A stretch of 64,000 nucleotides of DNA from Streptomyces piniterrae (lineage in GTDB: Bacteria > Actinomycetota > Actinomycetes > Streptomycetales > Streptomycetaceae), in assembly GCF_005048155.1 (NCBI RefSeq), contig NZ_SUMB01000019.1, forward strand, positions 1 to 64,000. Reading direction: 5' to 3'. Below are positions 49,098 through 57,964 of the stretch, one piece after another. A program made the position numbers and the translations under genes. How positions within the stretch are numbered: the first letter of the stretch is position 1; each line of letters starts with the position of its first letter. Under the pieces are notes generated by a model. The model had not been told where the DNA came from, did not search any database, and saw nothing but the letters and a program-made list of their open reading frames with translations.

Positions 49098-51212
49098 TCA
49101 CGACCCCAGTTGCAGACCGTCGGCGGCCGCCTCCACCATGCCCATGCCGAGCCTGCTGATCCGTACGGCGAACGGCTGCTCGGCGACGCTCAGGCCGGTG
49201 AACTGCATCGCGCCGAGCGGGGCGCTGCCGAGCGGGCGTATGGCGACCGTCCCGGCGGGGACGTCGGGTCGCAACCCGGCGAGCTCGATCAGTATCCGTA
49301 CCGCGCCGGCCGCCGCCACCGCGGCGGGTCGGCAGGCGGCCGGGTGCGGTACCGGGACGTCGTGCGCGGTGCGCTGTTCCCCCGCGTACATCTCCGGCAG
49401 GCGATGACCGAAGCTCTCCGCCGCGTCGAGGACACCTCTGGTGAGGGCGCCGGCCGCTTTCTCGTGACCGGCCGCGGCAAGTCCGGCGGCCGCGATGGCC
49501 GTCTCGTGGACGCGGACCGCTCCGCTGCGGTGGCCGAAGGGGTTGTAGCCGCTCTCCTTCGCGCCGAGTCCCCGCAGGCCCCAGCCGGAGTCGAGGGCGG
49601 GGCCGGCCAGCAGCCTGGCCAGCTGGCCGGTCTGTGCCGCGTCCAGCAGCCCGGGGGCGAGGGCGCCGCCGCCGAGCAGGCCGGTGTCGAGGAGATGGGC
49701 GGCGGCGGAGCCGAGGTGCGGCAGCGGGCGGCCGTCAGCGGTACGGAGGGCGGCGGGGCGGCCCCCCGCGCGGTCCTCCAGCCAGAAGTCCGTACGGAAT
49801 CGGTCGCGCAGGTCCGCGGCCCACTCGCGCAGCTCCGCCGCGTCACGGGAGCCGATGGCATCGAGGAGGTCGGCGCCCAGGAGCGCGGCGCGGTGGGCGT
49901 GGGCCTGCGTCTCGCAGCGGTACGGTCCGTCGGGCCCGGGGTCGGGGACATAGCCGCCATGGCGCGCGCCCGGAGAGCCGGCGGCGATGCGCAGCCATCG
50001 CAGACAGCGCTCCGCGGCGGGCAGCAGCCGCTCGGTCTCCTGATCGGGCAGGCCCCAGCGGCGCGCCTCGGCGAGGACGGTGGGAAACAGCAGCGTGGCC
50101 TCGATCCCCGTGCAGCTCGGTGGGGCGTGGGGTCCCGCGTCCCGGAGGGCGCCGGGAATTCGACCGAAATCCGCCCCTGGCGTGGCGTGTTGGGTACGGG
50201 CGAGTGCGCGCAGGGTGCCCGCGGCAAGCCGGGTGCCCAGTGGCAGCAGCATCCGGGCCGCCCACAGCGCCTCGGCGGGTGCGAGGCCGCAACGCCAAGG
50301 GAAACCGCCGGCGACGTAGACATCCCCGGGCGCGGCGGGATCGCGCAACAGCAGGCCGTGCAGATCGTCCAGGCTGCCCGCCAAGAGCGCGTCCGCCCGG
50401 TGATCGTCGCACTCCAGCTGCGCGGCGGCCCAGGGGCGCGGCGGTCCCTCTCCGCGTGTCCGGGGGACGGCGCGCCCGGTGCGGGGCCCGGGGATCCGGG
50501 GACGCCGGCGGCCACCGAAAAGCCCGTGATCGCCGGGGCGGTCGTCGGTGTCCTGCTCCAGCCGGATGCGCAGCTCGATGGTGCAGTGCCCGCCTGGTGG
50601 CAGTTCCAACTCCCAGCGCAGCAGGCCCGCCGAGGCCAGGGCATCCTGGGGCGGGGGCGACGCGGAGAGCACCGCGTGCGCCCCGGGTCCGGACCAGCGC
50701 AGCCCCGATCCATGGACCGCGGCCCGCAGTTCGGGCCCGGGGAGGCCGACAGCCACGGCGCCGAGCTCGGCGAGGTCGGTGCCCAGCCGGATCTCGACCG
50801 GGAGACGGGCCGGCCGTGCGGAACTGCTGCGGAAGGTGATCCGCTCGGTGCCGTCGGCGCATCGCAGCCGCTCCATCCGGATCTCCGGATCCGGGCCGCG
50901 CTCGCCGGTCCTGCGGATCGTCCCGATGAACCGGGCGCGGTCCGCGCCGGTCAACCGCCCCTGGACGACGAGTGGTTCACCGCCGGCCGCGCGCAGTTCG
51001 CATCGGGAGAGGATTCGTCGGCCGTCGCGGTAGTAGCCGTCCAGGCCCTGCCCGGTCAGCTGGCCCGAGGCGGGCGAGACGGCGACGGCCGGCAGGGCCA
51101 CGCAGATCAGCGCGGTGTGGACGGGTTGCGGCTGGGGGGTCCTGGGCGGCGCGAGGCGCCGCTCGTCGTACGGCCGGCGGGCCGGCTGGCTAGTGGGGAC
51201 GATGCCTGGCAC
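49098..51212 (-). CDS. Glycogen debranching N-terminal domain protein (six-hairpin glycosidase-like)
   Basis: GTG at 51212 with GGGAG 8 nt upstream gives 704 residues; the much longer open frame upstream is antisense to DUF4192 and is rejected. The N-terminal domain (about 30-230) resembles the glycogen-debranching N-terminal (beta-sandwich) domain, with a GLDGYYRDGRRILSRCEL start; the C-terminal part (about 260-690) resembles an (alpha/alpha)6 glycosidase barrel with a GGFPWRCGLAPAEALW block. Likely a cytoplasmic enzyme acting on a trehalose- or glycogen-type glucan; the substrate is uncertain. It is 48 bp upstream of the NrtR-like gene and may be co-transcribed. Confidence 0.83.
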   Translation of the reverse strand: MPGIVPTSQPARRPYDERRLAPPRTPQPQPVHTALICVALPAVAVSPASGQLTGQGLDGYYRDGRRILSRCELRAAGGEPLVVQGRLTGADRARFIGTIRRTGERGPDPEIRMERLRCADGTERITFRSSSARPARLPVEIRLGTDLAELGAVAVGLPGPELRAAVHGSGLRWSGPGAHAVLSASPPPQDALASAGLLRWELELPPGGHCTIELRIRLEQDTDDRPGDHGLFGGRRRPRIPGPRTGRAVPRTRGEGPPRPWAAAQLECDDHRADALLAGSLDDLHGLLLRDPAAPGDVYVAGGFPWRCGLAPAEALWAARMLLPLGTRLAAGTLRALARTQHATPGADFGRIPGALRDAGPHAPPSCTGIEATLLFPTVLAEARRWGLPDQETERLLPAAERCLRWLRIAAGSPGARHGGYVPDPGPDGPYRCETQAHAHRAALLGADLLDAIGSRDAAELREWAADLRDRFRTDFWLEDRAGGRPAALRTADGRPLPHLGSAAAHLLDTGLLGGGALAPGLLDAAQTGQLARLLAGPALDSGWGLRGLGAKESGYNPFGHRSGAVRVHETAIAAAGLAAAGHEKAAGALTRGVLDAAESFGHRLPEMYAGEQRTAHDVPVPHPAACRPAAVAAAGAVRILIELAGLRPDVPAGTVAIRPLGSAPLGAMQFTGLSVAEQPFAVRISRLGMGMVEAAADGLQLGS

Positions 51213-51316
51213 GTTCTGCGCTCCCTGGTGGGGTCGGGGCTCCGTACGGCCTGCGCCACAGATCTGAACGGTTGGGCCGGCGCCCAGGTCACGCCGGCCA
51301 CACACCGAGGGCACGG

Positions 51317-52894
51317 TCACCGCCTGCTCCGGTCGCCGTCCCGGCCGGCCCGGCGGCGGCCGCGTCCGTCGGTCGAACGGGCGCCGGGTGCGGTGGCGCC
51401 CCGGGGCTTCCGGGGGCGGCCGGCGGCGCCGGAGCGGCCCTGCCCGGGCCGGGTGGCGGGCTGCGCCGCCTCCTTGGCGGCCGCGGCCAGCGCGCTGTCG
51501 GCGGCCAAGGCCTCTTCCCGCTGGCCGCGCAGGGAACGGCGCAGCGGCTCCGGGTCGAGGCCGTCGTTGACGGCGCGGTGCAGCAGCTGGGCGAAGAGGT
51601 AGTCGGGGTCGACGCTCAGGGCGCGGCCCAAGGCGACCCGTGCCGAAGGCCCGTCCTCGGTGGACCAGCAGACCCAGCCGGCCAGGGTGAGCGGTGCCGC
51701 CGCGTGCTCGGCGTAGCCGCCGGCGCAGCGGCGGGCGAGGGCACGCCAGAGCCGGAGGGCCGGCGCGGCCTCGGGGCCGTCCATCCACTCCGCCGCCCGG
51801 TCGCGGGTGGCCCGGTCCTGGAGTCCGAGGATGAGGTCGGCGGCCTCGCCGTCGGTGATCAGCGCGTCGTCGCAGGCGTCCCTGGCCCGGTTGCTGCCGG
51901 AGGGCGTGTCCTGACGGAACCGGCGGATCATCGCACCGGCCAGGTCGAGGGTGTCGCGGCGGACGACCGCGGCACCGTCGCGCCGGAGCATGCGCGGGAC
52001 GAGGGCGGCGGCCGCGGCGTCCAGCGCCTTGACCTGGTCGGCGGCCCGTGGCCCGGTGCGGGGCGTCAGCCGGGCCTCCATCTCCTTGAGCGAGCCGCGC
52101 ACCTGCATTCCCGCGTACGCGGCGGCCGCGGCCATCACGGAGGTGCCGGGCATGACCAGCGGCGTTCCGTCTGGGGGGCAGCATCGGAAATCGGGGCAAC
52201 AGTAGGACCAGTAACGGCCGTTGGAGAGGCACAGGGCCTCGAGGACGGGGACGTCGAGGGCGCCGCAGGCGGTGCGCAGCCGCTGGGCCAGGGGGCGGAG
52301 CCGGTCCTTGACGTCCTTGCCGGTCTCGCCCGCCGCGGGCTCCTGGCAGAGGAAGACGAGGATGCCCGCGGGGCGGGCGGCGCGGTCCTTGCCGGCCGAC
52401 ACCAGGCAGTCTGCGAGCTGGTCGGAGACATCCGGCCACTGTGTGGTGTCGGTCGGAATGCCGAGCCGGACCCGGCCGCCGAAGCGTCCGTGTTCGCCGT
52501 GCAGCGCCACCAGCACGATGCTGTCATCCGGATAGAAGCCCAGGAGATACGGCAGGGCGTCGGCAAGCTCGGCCGCGCTGCGCAGGGTGACGCGGGGTTC
52601 GGTCGGCGGGCTGCTCTGAGGGGCACCGGCGGGAAGGGTGGGAGGTGTGGGAGGTGTGGGAGCAGCAGGGTTGCTGGGATCGGTGGGACCGGCGGGGCGG
52701 TCGGAGGAGTTGGCGGGGTTGACGGGGTCATCGGGAGCGGCCGGGCCGGGCGGGCCAGGCGGACCGGAGCGTGCAGTTGGTTCAGCGGAACCGAAGGAGT
52801 CGAAGTCGGAGGGGTCGGAGGGGTCGGAGAAGCTGGCCGAATCGGAGGAGTTGTCGTTGGTGCCGGGCTTGGGCGGTTCGCTGTGCGGATTCAT
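51317..52894 (-). CDS. DUF4192 domain protein
   Basis: The 525-residue protein starts at ATG 52894. Residues 1-100 are low-complexity Ser/Asp/Pro (with SDPSDPSDFDSF), 105-460 form the conserved DUF4192 domain (beginning RVTLRSAAELADALPYLLGF), and the tail is basic and disordered. A short CCPDFRCCPP cluster with four cysteines sits near residue 235. DUF4192 is conserved in actinobacteria with no known role. It is divergent from recQ, and the 125-bp region between them holds two DnaA-box-like sites. Confidence 0.85.
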   Translation of the reverse strand: MNPHSEPPKPGTNDNSSDSASFSDPSDPSDFDSFGSAEPTARSGPPGPPGPAAPDDPVNPANSSDRPAGPTDPSNPAAPTPPTPPTLPAGAPQSSPPTEPRVTLRSAAELADALPYLLGFYPDDSIVLVALHGEHGRFGGRVRLGIPTDTTQWPDVSDQLADCLVSAGKDRAARPAGILVFLCQEPAAGETGKDVKDRLRPLAQRLRTACGALDVPVLEALCLSNGRYWSYCCPDFRCCPPDGTPLVMPGTSVMAAAAAYAGMQVRGSLKEMEARLTPRTGPRAADQVKALDAAAAALVPRMLRRDGAAVVRRDTLDLAGAMIRRFRQDTPSGSNRARDACDDALITDGEAADLILGLQDRATRDRAAEWMDGPEAAPALRLWRALARRCAGGYAEHAAAPLTLAGWVCWSTEDGPSARVALGRALSVDPDYLFAQLLHRAVNDGLDPEPLRRSLRGQREEALAADSALAAAAKEAAQPATRPGQGRSGAAGRPRKPRGATAPGARSTDGRGRRRAGRDGDRSRR

Positions 52895-52932
52895 GGCTCG
52901 AAGATCCCGCGATCGTCCGCTCCGCCGCGACC

Positions 52933-52970
52933 CCTGTGGATAACTTGGGGGTGACGCGGTTATCCACAGG
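52933..52970. promoter_or_regulatory. Inverted pair of DnaA-box-like sites in the DUF4192-recQ promoter
   Basis: CCTGTGGATAAC (52933-52944) and GTTATCCACAGG (52959-52970) are perfect inverted repeats separated by 14 bp. Each contains TTATCCACA, the E. coli DnaA-box consensus. They are in the divergent promoter of DUF4192 and recQ, 39-76 bp from one start and 50-87 bp from the other. Confidence 0.7.
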
Positions 52971-53019
52971 TTCGGGCGGGGGTTCGCGCATTGTCAGTGG
53001 CATCGGGTTGCATGGGGGC

Positions 53020-55182
53020 ATGAGCAACGAAGACCTGCGTGCCTCGGCCGATGCCGTCCTGACCCGACTCGTCGGCGATCCCGGCGGCGAGGCCCGGCTG
53101 CGCGAGGATCAGTGGCGGGCGATCGAGGCGCTGGTCGCCGACCACCGCCGCGCACTGGTCGTGCAGCGCACGGGGTGGGGAAAGTCCGCGGTCTATTTCG
53201 TCGCCACGGCGCTGCTGCGCGAGCGCGGCAGCGGGCCCACCGTGATCATCTCGCCGCTGCTCGCGCTGATGCGGAACCAGGTCGAGGCGGCCGCGCGGGC
53301 CGGGATCCACGCGCGCACGATCAATTCGTCCAACACCGAGGAGTGGGAAACCGTCCAGGCCGAGGTGGCGGCCGGCGAGGTGGACGTCCTGCTGGTGAGC
53401 CCGGAGCGGCTCAACAACCCCGATTTCCGCGATCAGGTGCTGCCCAAGCTGGCGGCGGCCACCGGCCTGCTGGTGGTCGACGAGGCGCACTGCATCTCCG
53501 ACTGGGGCCACGATTTCCGGCCGGACTACCGACGCCTGCGCACGGTGCTCGCCGACCTCCCGCCCGGTGTGCCGGTGCTCGCCACGACGGCCACGGCCAA
53601 TGCCCGGGTGACGGCCGATGTCGCCGAGCAGCTGGGGACGGGCGACGCCGCCGAGGCCCTGGTCCTGCGCGGCCCGCTGGACCGGGAGAGCCTGAGTCTG
53701 GGTGTGCTGCCGCTGCCGGACGCCGCGCACCGGCTCGCCTGGCTCGCGGACCATCTGCACGAGCTGCCGGGCTCGGGGATCATCTATACGCTCACGGTCG
53801 CCGCCGCCGAGGAGGTCACGGCTTTCCTGCGGCACCGGGGGCACACGGTCTCCTCGTACACCGGCAAGACGGAGAACGCCGACCGCCAGCAGGCCGAGGA
53901 CGATCTGCTCGCCAACCGTGTGAAGGCGCTGGTGGCGACGTCCGCGCTGGGTATGGGCTTCGACAAGCCCGACCTGGGGTTCGTGGTGCACCTGGGATCG
54001 CCGTCCTCGCCCATCGCCTACTACCAGCAGGTGGGGCGTGCGGGGCGTGGCGTGCAGCATGCCGAGGTGCTGCTGCTGCCGGGCCGGGAGGACGAGGCGA
54101 TCTGGAAGTACTTCGCGTCGCTGGCGTTCCCTCCCGAGGACCAGGTGCGTCAGACGCTCGACGTTCTGGCGGCAGCGGGCCGGCCGGTGTCGTTGCCGGC
54201 CCTGGAGCCGCGGGTCGAACTGCGCCGTTCGCGCCTGGAGATCATGCTCAAGGTGCTCGATGTGGACGGCGCGGTGCAGCGCGTCAAGGGCGGCTGGACC
54301 GCCACCGGCCGCCCGTGGTCGTACGACGCGGAGCGCTATGCGTGGGTGACCCGTCAGCGCGAGACCGAGCAGCAGGCGATGCGGGAGTACGCCGCGACGA
54401 CCGGCTGCCGGATGGAGTTTCTGCGGCGGCAGTTGGACGACGAAGCGGCGGCGCCGTGCGGCCGCTGCGACAACTGCGCGGGGGCCAGGTTCGGCGCCGA
54501 GGTGTCCGCCGCTTCGCTGGACGCGGCGCGCGGCGAGCTGGGGCGCCCCGGGGTGGAGGTGGAGCCGCGGCGGATGTGGCCGACGGGGCTGCCGGCCATC
54601 GGCCTGGACCTCAAGGGGCGTATTCCGGCGGATGAGTTGGCCGCGACGGGCCGCGCCCTGGGCCGGCTGTCCGACATCGGGTGGGGCAACCGCCTTCGGC
54701 CGATGCTCGCTCCCCAGGCACCGGACGGCCCGGTTCCTGATGATGTGTCGGCCGCGGTGGTCACGGTCCTCGCCGACTGGGCCAAGGGGCCGGGCGGTTG
54801 GGCATCGGGCGCGGCGGATGCGCCGCCCCGCCCGGTGGGCGTCGTCTGCCTGGCGTCGCGCACCCGCCCGCAGCTGATCCGTTCGCTCGCCGAGCGGATC
54901 GCGTCGGTCGGCAGGATGCCGTTCCTGGGGACGGTGTCCTCGGTGGACGAAGGGGCGGAGGGCAGGATCCCGCGCAGCAACAGCGCCCAGCGGCTGCGGG
55001 CCCTGCACGGTTCGCTGAGCGTGCCCCAGGAGTTGGCGCGGGCCCTGGAGTCGGCGGGCGGCCCGGTGCTCCTGGTGGACGACTACGCCGACACCGGCTG
55101 GACACTGGCGGTGGCCGCACGGCTGCTGCGCAGGGCTGGAGCCGAGGGGGTGTTTCCGCTGGTCCTCGCCGTGCAGGGGTAG
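53020..55182 (+). CDS. recQ: RecQ-family DNA helicase with C-terminal phosphoribosyltransferase-like domain
   Basis: The 720-residue protein starts at ATG 53020. It has helicase motifs I (TGWGKSA), II (VDEAHC), and VI (QVGRAGR), a RecQ zinc-binding region with CGRCDNC, a short winged-helix, then an approximately 120-residue C-terminal domain whose VLLVDDYADTG loop is the PRPP-binding motif of phosphoribosyltransferases. The HRDC domain of E. coli RecQ is absent. It acts in 3'-5' DNA unwinding for repair. The PRTase tail suggests a nucleotide-linked function that is unknown. Confidence 0.9.
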   Translation: MSNEDLRASADAVLTRLVGDPGGEARLREDQWRAIEALVADHRRALVVQRTGWGKSAVYFVATALLRERGSGPTVIISPLLALMRNQVEAAARAGIHARTINSSNTEEWETVQAEVAAGEVDVLLVSPERLNNPDFRDQVLPKLAAATGLLVVDEAHCISDWGHDFRPDYRRLRTVLADLPPGVPVLATTATANARVTADVAEQLGTGDAAEALVLRGPLDRESLSLGVLPLPDAAHRLAWLADHLHELPGSGIIYTLTVAAAEEVTAFLRHRGHTVSSYTGKTENADRQQAEDDLLANRVKALVATSALGMGFDKPDLGFVVHLGSPSSPIAYYQQVGRAGRGVQHAEVLLLPGREDEAIWKYFASLAFPPEDQVRQTLDVLAAAGRPVSLPALEPRVELRRSRLEIMLKVLDVDGAVQRVKGGWTATGRPWSYDAERYAWVTRQRETEQQAMREYAATTGCRMEFLRRQLDDEAAAPCGRCDNCAGARFGAEVSAASLDAARGELGRPGVEVEPRRMWPTGLPAIGLDLKGRIPADELAATGRALGRLSDIGWGNRLRPMLAPQAPDGPVPDDVSAAVVTVLADWAKGPGGWASGAADAPPRPVGVVCLASRTRPQLIRSLAERIASVGRMPFLGTVSSVDEGAEGRIPRSNSAQRLRALHGSLSVPQELARALESAGGPVLLVDDYADTGWTLAVAARLLRRAGAEGVFPLVLAVQG

Positions 55183-55432
55183 CCCGACGCGGGAGAGAGG
55201 CAAGGTGAGCGGCCGGGCTTCGGAGGCGGGTGCGGCGGGCAGGAATATTGCCGACGCAACGGGCGATTCCGGGTCGTCGGCAGGATTTGCTCGTTGCCGC
55301 ATGCCTGTACGACAGGAAGAATTGACATCGCTTCCCCGTACCGACCGTCCGCGGTCAGGCAGGGCCATGCCGTGGTGCGCCTTCGCGCCCGGCCGCCGCC
55401 CGACGCGTGGACGCGTAGACGAAGGGAGGACC

Positions 55433-56155
55433 GTGGCCTTCGGCTTCGCCCCGCCATCGAATGTGTCCCCGCCCGCGCCCGCCGATTCCAGTGCCCGGCT
55501 GAGCCGGATGCTGGAGCCCGCCGAGTGGGCCTCGGCCGGAATTCCGCTGCTGCGCAATCCCCGTGAGGTCGTCGCCGGGCTGCACCACCGTCATCGTCCG
55601 GGACCGTCGACGGCCATCGTGGCGGTGCTGGATCCGGAGGAGCGGGTGGCCGCCAGTGCGTCCTTCGCCGAGCCCGCGACCGCTCCGGACGGCTGGCAGT
55701 TCCGCAATGCGCTGCTGGTGCATCTGCGCCGGGTGATCCCGCACGACCTGCGGCTGCGCGTCCCGGTCCGTACGGCCGTGCTGCTCTACTGCCGTGAGGG
55801 CGAGCCCCGTTGGACGGAGGCGGACGGGGCGTGGATGTGGGGGCTGCGCGATGCCTGCACCCTGCACGGGCTGCGCTGCGGGGCGTACATCACGCTGACC
55901 GGCGACCGCTGGCAGGTGCTGGGCGAGGGCAGGGGCGGGCGGCGCCCCAGGTCGCCGGAGACCGCACCGGGTGCGGAGTCGCCTCGTCAGGCGGCGGGTC
56001 ACACGGAGGCGGCGATCCCGTCGCCCGCGTCTGCGGAGCGGCTCCCTGCGGGCCGGCCGCTGCCGTCCGAGCCGCCGCGGAACGGCGCACGGGCGGCGTC
56101 CCGGCGCTCCGGTGGCGGCGCGGCGGAGGCGCTGCGGCACACGGCGGCCCGCTGA
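55433..56155 (+). CDS. Hypothetical protein (240 aa), conserved core with disordered tail
   Basis: GTG at 55433 has GGGAGG 3 nt upstream; a longer open frame to 55205 exists but its extra 76 residues look non-coding. A globular core (about 20-165) contains VAASASFAEP, FRNALLVHLRRVIPHDLR and a final beta-rich stretch (YITLTGDRWQVLG). Residues 170-240 are basic and disordered. I do not recognise a family. It follows recQ by 250 bp with no clear terminator and may share its transcript. Confidence 0.72.
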   Translation: MAFGFAPPSNVSPPAPADSSARLSRMLEPAEWASAGIPLLRNPREVVAGLHHRHRPGPSTAIVAVLDPEERVAASASFAEPATAPDGWQFRNALLVHLRRVIPHDLRLRVPVRTAVLLYCREGEPRWTEADGAWMWGLRDACTLHGLRCGAYITLTGDRWQVLGEGRGGRRPRSPETAPGAESPRQAAGHTEAAIPSPASAERLPAGRPLPSEPPRNGARAASRRSGGGAAEALRHTAAR

Positions 56156-56271
56156 CCGGGGCCGCTGACCGGGGCGGGCGGCGTGCCCGGCCCCGGCCCG
56201 CCCTCGCGTCTGTCCCGGACGCGCTAACGAGCCCGCCCGGCCTGGATGGCCGACGGGCTGCGTCGAGCGGT

Positions 56272-56296
56272 GGCAGCCACCAGTGCGGTGGCTGCC
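56272..56296. terminator. Bidirectional hairpin terminator
   Basis: A perfect 10-bp stem (56272-56281 with 56287-56296) with a 5-nt loop lies between convergent genes. Confidence 0.78.
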
Positions 56297-56309
56297 GGGC
56301 GGGTCCGTC

Positions 56310-56960
56310 CTAGGCGTTGGCGCCGAGAACCGCGTTGATCCGCTGCGGGTCTCCGCAGACGATCAGCAGCACTCCGGCACGGGCCATCGCGGCGGGCAGC
56401 GCCCGTGCGGTGACCTCGTCCGAACCGCCGTTGACGGCGACGACCACAACGGGCCGACCGGCGGCCCGCCCGGCGGCGGCATCCGCGTAGAACACATCGT
56501 CCGCGGCGTCGTGCTGGGCCCAGTAGGACGCCTCGCCGAACGACAGCTCGTGTGCGGCCCACGGGTGGATTTCGCCGGTGGTCAGCACCAGGATCTCGCC
56601 CGGCGCGCGCCCGGAGTCCAGCAGCAGATCGACGGCCTCGTCGGCGGCGTCGACGGCGCCACCGGCGGGTGCCGGGATCAGCTGGAGCTGTGCTCCTGCG
56701 GCGGGGCCGGTGTCACCGGCGGCGGGCTGCTGGGAGCCGGTGCGCTGCGCCGGCGGAGCGGCGACAGGCCCACGCGGCGGGGCAGCGGGTCCGGGCTTGC
56801 CCGGACGGGCACTGGACGCGGGAGCGCCACGCGGCGGCGCGGGGCGGGGTCCGGGACCAGGAACGGGACGGGGGGTCGGCGCGGTGCGGCCGGCGGCCGG
56901 GGTAGCGCGGGGACCCGGGACACTCTCGTGAATCTGAGGCTCCTCGGGGATGAGAGGCAT
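56310..56960 (-). CDS. Hypothetical protein with Pro-rich start and Rossmann-like C-terminal half
   Basis: ATG at 56960 gives 216 residues; no good ribosome site is visible, and an alternative in-frame ATG lies upstream at 56978 (MFLID..). Residues 15-90 are Pro/Ala/Gly-rich; 100-216 alternate beta and helix (APGEILVLTTGE, PVVVVAVNGGSDE, VLLIVCGDP). It resembles part of an ATP-binding or nucleotide-sensing fold, but I cannot place it. It lies downstream of rnhB in the same orientation, 66 bp away, and may be its operon partner. Confidence 0.65.
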   Translation of the reverse strand: MPLIPEEPQIHESVPGPRATPAAGRTAPTPRPVPGPGPRPAPPRGAPASSARPGKPGPAAPPRGPVAAPPAQRTGSQQPAAGDTGPAAGAQLQLIPAPAGGAVDAADEAVDLLLDSGRAPGEILVLTTGEIHPWAAHELSFGEASYWAQHDAADDVFYADAAAGRAAGRPVVVVAVNGGSDEVTARALPAAMARAGVLLIVCGDPQRINAVLGANA

Positions 56961-57026
56961 AAAGGGATGTCTATCAAACGTAGGTGCGGAACACGTCATC
57001 GGGTACCGAATTCCGGTCCGCACCGC

Positions 57027-57728
57027 TCAGAAGTCGAAGCCGAGTTGGCCACCGGCCTCCAGAGCGGCTGCTTCGGGGGTGACGCGCACCTTCTTCAGGT
57101 GCCGCCACCGGGGCAGAGCGTCCATGTAGGACCACGACACTCGGTGGTGCGGCGTAGGACCGTACTCCTCCAGGGCGATGCGATGGGTCGGCGAGGGGTA
57201 GCCGGCGTTGGCCGCGAAGTCGAAGTCGGCGTATTCCAGGCCGAGTTCGGCCATCAGCGCGTCGCGTCGCACCTTGGCGAGCACGGACGCGGCGGCGACC
57301 GCGATGCAGGACTGGTCGCCCTTGATGACCGTGCGGACCCGCCACGGCTCGCCCAGGTAGTCGTGCTTGCCGTCGAGGATCACCGCGTCCGGGCGGACCG
57401 GGAGCCCGTCCAGGGCGCGCACGGCCGCGAGCCGCAGTGCCGCGGTCATGCCCAGCTCGTCGATCTCCTCGGGCGAGGAGTGGCCCAGGCTGAAGGCCGT
57501 GACCCACTCGCCCAGTACGTCGCAGAGTTCGGTGCGGCGTTTGGGTGTCAGCAGCTTGGAATCGGTGAGTCCGTCGGGCGGCCTGCGGAGACCGGTGATG
57601 GCCGCGCAGACGCTCACCGGACCGGCCCAGGCTCCGCGCCCGACCTCGTCGATACCTGCGACGATCTTGGCGCCCGTGGTGGCGCGCAATGATCGCTCGA
57701 CGGTATGGGTGGGGGGCTCGTACGGCAT
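57027..57728 (-). CDS. rnhB: Ribonuclease HII
   Basis: The 233-residue protein starts at ATG 57728. The catalytic acids are Asp27 and Glu28 (GIDEVGRGAWAGP), Asp in VILDGKHDYL and Asp in AAASVLAKVRRDALM. It cleaves RNA in RNA/DNA hybrids and removes misincorporated ribonucleotides; it is cytoplasmic. The length and motif order are typical. The gene is the first of a likely two-gene operon with the hypothetical gene at 56310; no promoter is obvious in the 236-bp gap before it. Confidence 0.95.
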   Translation of the reverse strand: MPYEPPTHTVERSLRATTGAKIVAGIDEVGRGAWAGPVSVCAAITGLRRPPDGLTDSKLLTPKRRTELCDVLGEWVTAFSLGHSSPEEIDELGMTAALRLAAVRALDGLPVRPDAVILDGKHDYLGEPWRVRTVIKGDQSCIAVAAASVLAKVRRDALMAELGLEYADFDFAANAGYPSPTHRIALEEYGPTPHHRVSWSYMDALPRWRHLKKVRVTPEAAALEAGGQLGFDF

Positions 57729-57964
57729 GGCGCCAGCAAGGTTACGCCTATTCGGCGCGGCCGTCCGCACCGGATCCGCACCGCGTACCAAAAGCCGCCG
57801 GCGACCGCGTGCGCAACGCCGGCCGGCGGGGCTACCGGAAGGTAGCCGGACGGGTGCGCGGCTGCAGCGACAGCGCGGCGGGCAGCGTGGCGCGCGCCGC
57901 GCCGGCACGGCATTACACGGATGAAGTCGGCGTTTGACGCTGCCCGTTGGGGCGGGCGGCGCGG

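Noticed and set aside
48186..51602. A 1138-codon + strand frame across the Nudix, debranching and DUF4192 genes
   Set aside because: It spans three convincing minus-strand genes and shows only shadow-frame composition.
49098..52439. N-terminal extension of the debranching-like protein to 1113 residues
   Set aside because: The extra part is antisense to DUF4192 and Arg/Pro-rich; a GTG with a ribosome site at 51212 starts the recognisable domain.
52600..52830. Purine-rich short repeats near the DUF4192 start as a regulatory repeat
   Set aside because: They are codons of the Ser/Asp/Pro-rich start of DUF4192 and need no other explanation.
52933..52970. oriC based on the inverted DnaA boxes
   Set aside because: Only two boxes occur and the neighbouring genes are not those of a replication origin.
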